From Abelmoschus esculentus (taxonomy: Eukaryota; Streptophyta; Magnoliopsida; Malvales; Malvaceae), in contig JAUCBN010000012.1 of NCBI GenBank assembly GCA_035048815.1, forward strand, positions 10,273,001-10,337,000: 64,000 nt of DNA, read 5' to 3'. The stretch's first letter is position 1. The number at the start of each line of letters is the position of its first letter. A model generated the notes under the pieces. The model had not been told where the DNA came from and did not search any database. It worked only from the letters and a program-made list of their open reading frames with translations. A program made the position numbers and the translations under genes. Below, one piece after another: positions 11,041-20,612 of the stretch.

Positions 11041-11117
11041 GTGGTTGTGGGGTTTCGAACCCACGACCTTCGGTCTGTCTAGCCCGCAACCTAACCAGCT
11101 AAGCTACTAAGCTCTTG
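11041..11117 (-). other. tRNA-like segment inside the solo LTR
   Basis: On minus it reads as a degenerate tRNA-like unit, with an A-box-like TAGCTTAGCTGGTTAGGTTG and a B-box-like GGGTTCGAAACCCC. Similar segments are common in the LTRs of large plant gypsy elements. I see no complete cloverleaf or proper acceptor stem, so I do not call it a functional tRNA. Confidence 0.6.
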
Positions 11118-11839
11118 TGTTTTAAACTCCCCCTCCCTCCTCTTAACCTGTACCTGTTTCGGTTCTAATAAATTAATATTAGATTCGAATTATATCAGAT
11201 GGGTTATGTTGGAACCCTTGTTGGATCAAAAATATACCCTAACCATTCGAATGACCCTCTCCCTCGCCTAAAAACCCCGATCACCGCCGTTTCTGCCCAC
11301 CGCCAGTCCGTGTCCTGCACCGCCGCCACCACCGTGCTCGTCACCGTCCCCGACCAAAACCCCTCCATCGACGCGCCCATCCATCGCCGCCTCCACCGTG
11401 AATCAGGGTTCGAAGGTTCGGTGAATCTAGGGTTTGAAACCCTTCGGTTCCTTCTCCGTTTCAAGTCGCCACCGGCATCATCCAGGCGCGTCGTCTCTGC
11501 CGCTGTGTCCACTGTGCTGAGGTGAACAGAACGCCTCTAACCCCGTAGCCGTTGGTCGCTGTTCAGGCCTTCGTCGGAAAATAACCCTAACCGTTTCGGT
11601 TTAGGTAAGTCAGGGCGTTTAAAGGTTGTTTGGGGGGTTTTGGTTGAAGATTTGGTGAGTTTATCTGATTTTGGGTGTTTTTCCAGCCTAGAAGAGCTTT
11701 TTCCGACGGTTTCAGGCCGCGCGTGGGCTCTACGCGCCGTCACGGGCGATTTCCGGCCACCGTGGACGGTTGCCGGGAGCCGGCCGGTCTGAACCGGTCA
11801 ACCCGAGTCAAACCGAACCGAACCGGTCCAACCCGACCC

Positions 11840-11970
11840 GTTGACCCGACCTATTGACCACACCAGACCCGTTGACTGACCCGTTGACCGACCCAACCCG
11901 TTGACCGACTGACCCGTTGACCAGACCCGATCCGTTGACTGACCCGTTGACCGACCCGACCCGTTGACCA
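11840..11970 (+). repeat. CCCGTTGACC minisatellite (W-box array) in the solo LTR
   Basis: An irregular tandem array of a 13-17-bp unit with core CCCGTTGACC contains nine TTGAC cores in about 130 bases, most as TTGACC, the W-box recognised by WRKY factors. Whether it acts as an enhancer is inference. Confidence 0.75.
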
Positions 11971-12150
11971 GTGACATTGACGTGGCTGCTGACGTCAGCG
12001 TTGACTGCTGACGTGGCAGCTAACGTGGCAGCTGACGTGACAGCTGACGTGGCAGTTAACTGCTGATGTGGCAGCTGACGTCAGCGTTGACTACTAACGT
12101 GGCTGCTGACGTCAGCGCTGACTTTGCTGACGTCAGCGTTGACTTTGACC
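11963..12150 (+). repeat. TGACG/TGACGTCA array in the solo LTR
   Basis: A second tandem array uses units such as GCTGACGTGGCA and GCTGACGTCAGCGTTGAC. I count eight TGACG motifs, four of them as the palindrome TGACGTCA, a binding site type for TGA/bZIP factors. Together with the adjoining W-box array it resembles a stress-responsive U3 region. Confidence 0.75.
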
Positions 12151-12859
12151 AAAAAGTCAAAATTTTCAAAAACCCCTATTTTATGTTTTTCGACGTCTTG
12201 AGTCCATCCGTGAAGTCCGTTTTTCGAAATTCAATCCCGAAAGCCTCCAAATTGGACTTTAAAGTCTTGAGTCAAATATTTCTTCTAAGTTAAGTTAAGT
12301 TCTGAGTTTTAATCTGGGTCTAATTTCGATACCTGATTTCTTGTAGGATCTCATAGTCCTCCTGACCGAGTACCGGCCCAGCCTGGTTCCTCCCGGTTTG
12401 ACCCGACTCGTGATCCGATCGTGACCCGTATGTATTCTCCTCTCTAGTGAATAAACCCTGTATCTAAATTCCTGTATTGATATAGAACTTTATTGTGTAC
12501 CTATAGGGTCCAGTACTGCTGCAGAGCGAGGCTCAGCCGCCCAGTAGATCACCTGTGTGCTTCTACTCTTTTGAGGTGTGTTCCCTTACGTGCTATATAT
12601 ATTGTGTATCATTGTTTTTCTGTTTTTACAAACCAAGCATGTACACTTGACTATCTCTGGACTTTACCTTGACACACATGTTGAACTTGATCACATTCTG
12701 TTTTGCTATATGCCTGATATATTATACATGACATGTCCTGATTTAGCATTACATGATATCTGAATAAATACTGCCACTGCCATCATTATACCTGTTATTA
12801 ATGCATGCATGTCACTTTAGGTTTGGGGATGATGAGTATTGCCTGTTATTCGGTTCAGC

Positions 12860-13010
12860 CTTGATCCAGCTGGTAATTCCGACCTGTTACGGTTCCTAGC
12901 TACGGTTGGGGTAATTCCGTCCTGATATCGGTTCCCGTACTATAGCCGGGGTAATTTCGTCCTGTTTACGGTACCTTTGCCCCTTTGGGCTTAGGTTAAT
13001 GCCTGTACTA
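12860..13010 (+). repeat. ~48-bp tandem repeat near the 3' end of the solo LTR
   Basis: Three diverged copies of a unit containing GGTAATTCCG(T)CCTG, then TACGGTTCC, lie in the R/U5-like part of the LTR. Such short tandem repeats are common in large gypsy LTRs. Confidence 0.55.
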
Positions 13011-13590
13011 GACACTGTTCTGGGGAACCGTATCCTGGTGATCGGATGAGGGTAGAATATCATGTCATGCATCTCATGCATTGTTTTCCTGATATCATTG
13101 TATATTGTTTTACCTATGATTTTTATGCACTGCTGGAACACACTAGGCTCCATAGCTCATACTTGTTTTCTTCCCCCTTTCAGATATCCGTAGATAGGCA
13201 ACTCGGGTTGGCACTCGAAGGATCTACACCTCCCAGATCATATTTTGATGTAATGCTTGTATTCTCCGTGTTATTAGTTATGGTGACATGTGCCTTTATT
13301 TTGTTACTAGTATGCCTATATTTTGTTAATGGATAGTTTTTAACTCATCATGTTTTATTACCGTGATACAGATTGTTTTATGAACAATGTTTTGAACACA
13401 CATTACCTTTGAGATTAACAGGTTACTATGATCATATGAATTATGGTCGATTTCATGAATTTGATGGGACTGTTATCTTTACAGGATATTTTGATTTTGG
13501 TTAAACTTGTATTTGTTTTATATTCGTTTCAAAAAAAAATGTGACTACTTTAGGTCGAGCTTTTCGCATAGGCCGGTCTAGAGGGTTACA

Positions 13591-16500
13591 ATATTACTAT
13601 CAAGAGGCTCATTCAAATAGGATGTAGCAACATCCATTAGGCAGAAACTGAGTAATTTTATTTATTGTTAGACTAATCAAAATCTAAAAGTAGTTGCATC
13701 CACCACCGAGGAATATATTTTTCTCATAATCAATTTCATGTCTTTGTGAGAATCCTTGTGCAACCAAATGGTCTTATATCTCATGATTTCCCCTTTTAAT
13801 TTTTCTTTCTCATAAAGGCTCATTTATATCCATGAGCTTTACACATTTTAATGTATGGGCTATAGTCCCAAATACTTCTCTTTTCGAAAGAGATTTTAGT
13901 TTTGCCTCAATTATCTCTTTCATGTTGGCCAATCATTTCTTTGTTTACATTGCCCAATTGAAAATGGTTCATGATCTACATCATAAAATAAAAATCTCTA
14001 GTGTTTTATTACATGTAAATATATTATCGACGTCGATTTAATTTCAGTTCCACTTATTACCAGACATGACATAATCTATTGAGATCTCTTTATTATCAGG
14101 TACCTAAGTCAGGTCAATGTCTCTGTTGGAGACCTTTTAATCTCTTCTAAAGGTTTTCATATTACATTGATTCCTCGATCGGACCGTCATAAAATATAGT
14201 TTTTTTTCTTTTTTGAGGATTTTTTATCTTTAGAACTTACTTGTCTACTACGCTTCAATCGTAAGTTAGAATAATTAGAAACTAGAGTTTGTCCTTCCAT
14301 GACATCAAATTTAATCGGAGCTTTCATAACTAGTATAGGTGACTTAGTCACTCTTTTACAGTCAACAAAATCATCTGGCAAGTGATTTGATAAATGAATT
14401 ATCCTTTGAACTTATAGTTCTCATTGTATAGTATGTGGATCAAAATGAGAAAATGATAATTCATTCCAACTTATTTCTTTATCCAGCTATTTATTTCATC
14501 CGCTAATATTGGGTAAATTGACTTATTAAAATGATAGTCAGTAAATCGGGTTATAAATAAATTCCATATTAGAAGTTAAAGATATTTATATCTAATATAT
14601 ATTCCAACAAAACTCATCTTTGTGCATTGTGGTGGAGCAATTAGAACATATACCGTACACCCCAAAAAATATAAGATGAGAAATATTTGGTTCTTGACCA
14701 AAAATCATTTATAATGAGAACTTATGATCATTTGTTGGCTTGATGTGAATTAGTGATACTATATGTAAAATTATATGTCATCAACATTATCAAGACTGAT
14801 TGTCTTTATAAGCTAATCTAGAAAATATGCTCGTAATTTTATGAACTGAGCAAGTAACCTCGCAAACACTAAGTCACGGGTTAATAACAAGGATACATAT
14901 AACCATCTAGTCGATGTATCGATTAAAATCGTAAAATATCTAGATAGACTGTATGAAAGGTGTATGGGGCCACATATATCATCTTGTATTCGTTCTAGAA
15001 AATTAATAGATTTATACTCTATCTTAGTTGTTGACGATTGAATAATCAGATTGCTTTCATAGCAAGTATCACATGAAATATTATCCTGAAAAAATTAGTT
15101 CTTCAATAAATGACCACATGAAAGTGTCAACAAATTTTCGCATTATAATTGAACCGGAATGGTCAAACCAGTCATGTCAAATAAAATTATCAGTAAACAT
15201 CTAGTTTACAGTAGCATGAGCTTCAATTTATACTAATTCTTCTGTAGTACAATATGATGACAGTGCATGTAATTTTTTTTCAAGATTTTCTTATTATCTT
15301 GAGTTATACTCATAATATTGAGATAGTCAACATCCCCTTAACTAATATTCTCAATATATTTCTGCCAATGTCTTTAAAATTCAATAAGTCTTTTTTTGAA
15401 TTTGACGAGTATAATTCACTGTAAATATGGAATAAAGTTCCATTTGACAATAACATATTTCCTCAGTAGGAGCTTTCTGTGATATTAGTACTTCCAGATA
15501 TAGTCCTCACATTAATCTCTTACATTTAAAATGGAAAAATATGCATAATTATGCACCATTTAATATGCTCTTTATTTCATTCACTTCGGGAAATGAAAAA
15601 TATGTGCTTTGTACCATTCACTTCGGGGAATAAAAAAATATTGAAATATTTCTTATGCTTAAGTATTGTATGAGTACTTGCATTGTCAGCTTGGCATAAA
15701 TAGCCATAATTCATTGTATATTTTATTCTGAAAGTAATAATATTCTTTAAATAATAAATTAACATAAAAAGTAAATAAATAATATATAAAGTAAATTAAT
15801 ATAAATAAATCAACATAAAGTGTAAATAAATAATATGTAAAGTAAATTAACATAAATAAATATTAAATAAATTAACATAAAACAAAATAAATAAAAAATC
15901 AATTATTCCCTTGAGAGGTTATAATGGAAATAAAATAAATGGTGAATTATTCTCTTCAAGAGTTATGAGAAAATAACAATATCCAATTGAGTTGGATCAA
16001 CAACTTCATAATTATTTTCGCCACAAAGAAAATATGTTTTTATTTTCTTTCATTTATCATTCATGATTATGGATAAAGTTCATAATACTTCGACATTTGA
16101 CAAGTACTAGATCAATGGTTTATACCATCGCATTGATAACATAAAAATTTTGATCTCAATCATCTTTATAATTTCACTTATTGTGGATATAAGCATTCTC
16201 AAAATAATCATCTTATACATGCCTATTTTATGATCTCAATCATGAACACTATTACTAATGTGACATTTATTCTTCCCTCTATAAAATATCATATTCACTT
16301 CAAGGAATGAAACAAAGACTAATAGTTATTTAAAATATTTACATGATATTGTGTCTATAGGACAATATTAATGTGTGAAAAGTGGAGTATATTTTTCTAA
16401 CATATCCTCATCAATGATACTCTAGAACATAACTGAGTTGTTATTCACAAACCATATAGTGAATTATCATGTTTCTATTCACTTCAAGGAATGAAACAAA

Positions 16501-17139
16501 TCAATAATCGCGTGGAATAAACATCATTCTTTCATTCACTTAAGGGAATGACATAAATCCAATAATTGCATGGAATAAGCATCATGCATGCATTCACTTC
16601 AAGAAATGCCTCCCATAAAAATTTCTTTGATCAAGATGATTTTCGTAACTTGAACTTGAGAGAAGTCTATAGTGAAGTTTTTCGATATTAAAAAATATTG
16701 CTTTCATGCAAATATAGACTTTATAACATTCATACTATTAAATAGCAATTGATCAATTAATATATATATAATACATATAAAGAAAAAAAATTTAATCCTC
16801 ATACGTGGCGTTGTTAAACCAGTTCACAAGGTCCTTTAAAAAGAACCTCCTTTGAGACCATTAGCCTCTTAGAACGGGATGTTCAACCAATATACTCGGA
16901 TTAAACCAACATAATAAAAAATATATTAATTAATTAAAGGTTAAACATTTGTTTCAATATAATGTAATACTTAAAACATAATTAAAAAATCTAAACTTTC
17001 ATCATCAAAATAAAATAAACAAATATTGGTTATAACTAAAGACAAAAAATCTCAAATTAAATAAGTAAAACATATCGGACTTTCCACTAATTTGAATATA
17101 TAGTAGGTTTAGTTACCAATATCTTGTTATCGGGTTGTG
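13591..17139 (-). mobile_element. Decayed Ty1-copia internal region (5' part of the split element)
   Basis: This matches 58945-60845 in order and orientation, and the reverse complement of much of 30488-31680. Recognisable pieces on minus include the integrase-RT linker at 14187-14381 (LKRSRQVSSKDKKSSKKKK, cf. the usual RGRP-SKDKNPRKRK) and integrase remnants at about 14600-15000. About 15560-16620 holds gag/leader sequence with a dispersed repeat, and the 5' leader ends at 17139 (AACAAGATATTGGTAAC on minus). Frames are broken throughout. The upstream LTR is missing, replaced at 17140 by a gypsy LTR fragment. Confidence 0.75.
15575..16620 (-). repeat. Dispersed ATTCACTTC..GGAATGA repeat in the copia 5' region
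   Basis: The phrase ATTCACTTC(AAG/GGG)GAATGAAA recurs at least six times (about 15583, 15619, 16290, 16478, 16534 and 16592), partly with about 60-bp spacing. Reverse-complement counterparts occur at 31360-31400 in the deleted copia derivative, so the repeats belong to the element family. Confidence 0.6.
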
Positions 17140-18079
17140 ATTGTGTATGTTTTGAAACATCATACATTGTATATTAAATTTTATTTTAAATCAAGCATTG
17201 GATTTTCGGAAATGTGTTACTCGTAAGAGTTCAGAATTATAATTTTGCAAATCAAGTTTCGGATGAGATTTCAGAATTTAACATTTGCATCATATCATTA
17301 TGAGTACATGGGTTGAGATATCGGATCGAAGGAAGTTTAGTGGCTTCGATCTTCGGATTGAACTCAACTTCGGCTATTTCGTGGTTTCACCCTTAGGGTT
17401 GAGTTCCACTTCGGATGGTGACGTTGGATGGGAGTAGGTTTTGGGGAACCTAACTCATTTGGTGTGTTGGAGTTTGGGTATTGTGTCATCATGTGCATCA
17501 GACATCATATCATCATGATTCAGATTTTTATCGGATTTGTTGAGTTTTTTTAGAAATGGCTTTAGATTAAATATGATTAAAAAAAAGTTTATTGGAAAAT
17601 AAAATATTACTTTTGCTTGCGTGATTGTTTACACATTATAGACACACTAAGTTCTCTAGCTTACCCCTATTTAGTTCTTCTTTTAGATATCTCAGATTTA
17701 TTAGGCGATTTGGTACTTGAAGCATCTAGCACAAAATTCAGATAATATATTATTCAGTATGATTTTATTTTAATTATTTCAATTTAATATTTTTATCTAT
17801 TATGAAATATGTCATATTTTCGGACTATGAGATATTTTGATTCGGAACTTATTGGATGCATGCTTTTAAGAAATTATTTTCAGATGTCTTATTGATTATT
17901 GAGATATTATTTTAAGTATTTGTATTTATAAAACTGAAATTTTCAATATGTTTTCTAAATTGTCAAAGTAACCTTAATTTTGAATAATTTGAACTTAAAA
18001 TACTTTCTTGAGGGAGAAATTTTGCTAACTTGACTTTTAAGTTTCAACCTAAGAAATTAGGTCGAAATTAGGGTTACAG
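17140..18079 (+). mobile_element. 3' part of a Ty3/gypsy LTR
   Basis: The segment ends with TTAGGGTTACA at 18079. About 17640-17720 has the phrase CACTAAGTTCTCTAGCTTACCCC followed by a pyrimidine-rich tract, typical of U5 regions of Tekay-type LTRs. Its 5' end is cut against copia leader sequence at about 17139. It has no coding content and is distinct in sequence from the solo LTR at 11006-13590. Confidence 0.65.
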
Positions 18080-18357
18080 TTATTAATAATTTTACATCTA
18101 GAAATGCTTTTAGAAAATATTTTGTTTAAGTAGTTGGGTTTCTAATAATTTTTTTGATATTTTCAATTTAAAATTTAATGTATTTATTAAAAAGTTTGTT
18201 GATAGTAAAAAATGCAATTTATAAGTAAATTCATTTATTTTTATGTATTTTTAAAATTTAAAATTTTTTGACTACTTAACAATTTTTAAGTTTAATTATA
18301 TTTTTTATTATTAGATTATTAAACAAAATAAAATATCGTTAAAAATCTAGGTATAAG

Positions 18358-18801
18358 TAGGGGTAAGCGTTCGATCAAGTCGAGTCGAGCCAAAAAATTT
18401 CGAGTTGACGAGTATAATTTTATCATTAGGACTTTCATTCAAAATAATTTCGAGTCAAGTTCAAAAAATTCGAGTCGAATCTAGTCGAGTTTCGAGTTCT
18501 TATAAAGTATTAATCGTAATTATTTATTATGTCATAGTACGACTTGACTATAATTTAAACAACTTTCACTAATTATATATCAATATATATATTCTAAAAA
18601 TTTTAGGGAAAAATAAATCTTCTAATTACTAAAAGATTTCGAGTTATTCGAATTTCCGTTTTACAACTCAAATTTTATTTGAAATTTTTTGAGTTATTCG
18701 AGTTTATAAAATTTTGAGTCAAGTTCGAGCTAAATATTTTCGCCTCGATTTGAATCGATTTATTAGATTTTTTGAGTCGAGTCGAGTTTTGCTTACCCCT
18801 A
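18358..18801. mobile_element. hAT-like MITE, copy 1 (444 bp)
   Basis: The terminal inverted repeats are TAGGGGTAAGC and GCTTACCCCTA. Flanking 8-mers GGTATAAG and GGTATTAG differ by one base, as expected for an old hAT target duplication. The interior is rich in GAGTCGAGT-type motifs and has no ORF. Confidence 0.75.
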
Positions 18802-19212
18802 GGTATTAGTGTATTATAAGGTCATAATTAAGATTATAATAATATTTTATTTTTTATTTAAATTAAGTAAAAAAATTCATATACACCTATAAATAACATT
18901 TTCATTGTTCTTACTTTTCGCATCTCAATTTCTCATAACCTCATTCTTATGTTATTTTCTTACACCTTATTTAAATTTTTTTATTTATAATTTTTAATTC
19001 GATATGTAAGAAGACAATAACTCATTTATTTAAAAATATTATGATTTATGATATTTATTGTGTAACTTAAATATCCAAGAAGGCAATAACTAATTTATTT
19101 ATGACTTGTAGAGACTTAAAATTAAAGGGTCCCTTCACTTTAACAATTTTTAAGTTTAATTATATTTTTTATTATTAGATTATTTGTTTATCGTTAAAAA
19201 TCTAGGTATAAG

Positions 19213-19671
19213 TAGGGGTAAGCGTTCGATCAAGTCGAGTCGAGCCAAAAAATTTCGAGTTGACGAGTATAATTTTATCATTAGAACTTTCATTCAAAAT
19301 AATTTCAAGTCAAGTTCAAAAAATTCGAGTCGAATCTAGTCGAGTTTCGAGTTCTTATAAAGTATTAATCGTAATTATTTATTATGTTATAGTACGACTT
19401 GATTATAATTTAAACAACTTTCACTAATTATATATCAATATATATATTATAAAAATTTGAGGGACTCGTCTCGAACTTAAAAATAAATCTTCTAATTACT
19501 AAAAGATTTTGAGTTATTCGAATTTCCGTTTTACAACTCAAATTTTATTTGAAATTTTTCGAGTTATTCGAGTTTATAAAATTTTGAGTCAAGTTCGAGC
19601 TAAATATTTTTGCCTAGATTTGAATCGATTTATTAGATTTTTCGAGTCGAGTTGAATTTTGCTTACCCCTA
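19213..19671. mobile_element. hAT-like MITE, copy 2 (459 bp)
   Basis: It has the same termini and the same GGTATAAG/GGTATTAG flanks as copy 1, and lies in the second tandem unit. A segment near 19460 (GAGGGACTCGTCTCGAAC) is present here and in copy 3 but missing from copy 1. Confidence 0.75.
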
Positions 19672-20092
19672 GGTATTAGTGTATTATAAGGTCATAATTA
19701 ATATTATAATAATATTTTATTTTTTATTTAAATTAAGTAAAAAAATTCATATACACCTATAAATAACATTTTCATTGTTCTTACTTTTTGCATCTCAATT
19801 TCTCATAACCTCATTCTTATGTTATTTTCTTACAGCTTATTTAAATTTTTTATTTATAATTTTTAATTCGATATCTAAGAAGACAATAACTCATTTATTT
19901 AAAAATATTATGATTTATGATATTTATTGCGTAAGTTAAATATCCAAGAAAGCAATAACTAATTTATTTATGACTTGTGCAAACTTAAAATTAAAGGGTC
20001 CCTTCACTTTAACTATTTTTAAGTTTAATTATATTTTTTTATTATTAGATTATTAAATAAATTAAAAATATCGTTAAAAATCTAGGTATAAG

Positions 20093-20440
20093 TAGGGGTA
20101 AGCGTTCGATCAAGTTGAGTCGATTCAAAAAATTTTGAGTTGACGAGTATATTTTATCATTATAACTTTCATTCAAAATAATTTCGAGTCAAGTTGAATA
20201 AATTCGAGTCGAATCAAGTCTAGTTTATAGTTCTTATAAATTTTTATTGTAATTATTTATTATGTTATTATACGATTTGATTGTAATTTAAACAACTTTC
20301 ACTAATTCTATATCAATATATATTATAAAAAATTGAGGGACTCGTCTCGAACTTAAAAATAAATCTTCTAATTACTAAAAGATTTCGAGTTATTCGAATT
20401 TCCGTTTTATAACTCAAATTTTATTTGAAATTTTTTCGAG
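20093..20440. mobile_element. hAT-like MITE, copy 3 (3'-truncated)
   Basis: The 5' terminus TAGGGGTAAGCG is intact, but similarity ends at about 20440, where sequence jumps to the later part of the spacer. The 3' terminal repeat is missing. It lies about 170 bp upstream of the BAHD1 start codon. Confidence 0.7.
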
Positions 20441-20507
20441 TTTAAAAATATTACTCCTATGATTTATGATATTTATTGCGTAAGATGGCAATAACTAATT
20501 TATGTCG

Positions 20508-20546
20508 CACGTGTAATCAAAAGTCAAGTTTGACCCCTCCATATAA
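20508..20546 (+). promoter_or_regulatory. Core promoter of BAHD gene 1 (G-box, W-box, TATA)
   Basis: A G-box CACGTG lies at 20508-20513, a W-box-like TTGACC at 20530-20535 and a TATA-like CCATATAAG at about 20539-20547. The block aligns with the BAHD2 promoter, where the G-box position reads CAGGTG. With transcription starting about 30 bp after the TATA motif, the ATG at 20613 would be the first in the mRNA. Confidence 0.55.
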
Positions 20547-20612
20547 GAATGTGTAGTACTGCATGTGTTTAACCCACTTTCTCAACAACAATACTCCAAT
20601 AAAATTTGCAAA

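Larger units (their letters stand above)
11006..13590 (+). mobile_element. Solo LTR of a Ty3/gypsy element (2585 bp) with target duplication
   Basis: The block starts TGTAACACC and ends GGGTTACA, the usual ends of Tekay-type gypsy LTRs. It is flanked by identical 5-bp duplications ATATT at 11001-11005 and 13591-13595. Removing it restores a continuous copia sequence that aligns with 58900-58980. No PBS, coding region or second LTR is present, so it is a solo LTR left by recombination between two LTRs. It contains a tRNA-like segment, a GC-rich part with W-box and TGACG arrays, and a short tandem repeat near its 3' end. ORFs inside it look incidental. Confidence 0.92.
18080..20502. repeat. Tandem array upstream of BAHD1 (two full units and one partial, ~0.86 kb each)
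   Basis: Unit 1 (about 18283-19138), unit 2 (about 19139-20010) and a partial unit 3 (about 20011-20502) are direct repeats. Each holds a hAT-like MITE and then a spacer containing CACCTATAAATAACATTTTC and TTCACTTTAAC. MITE starts lie 855 and 880 bp apart. All copies share the same MITE flanks, so the whole unit was duplicated rather than the MITE inserting three times. Unit 3 has lost the MITE's second half and most of the spacer, and abuts the BAHD1 core promoter. 18080-18280 is also similar to 43250-43440. Confidence 0.85.

Noticed and set aside
11041..11117. Functional tRNA gene
   Set aside because: Box motifs are present but there is no proper acceptor stem, and the segment sits within an LTR.
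11199..11525. Overlapping ORFs of about 100 residues on both strands
   Set aside because: They lie in the GC-rich part of a solo LTR, have biased composition and no recognisable domain.
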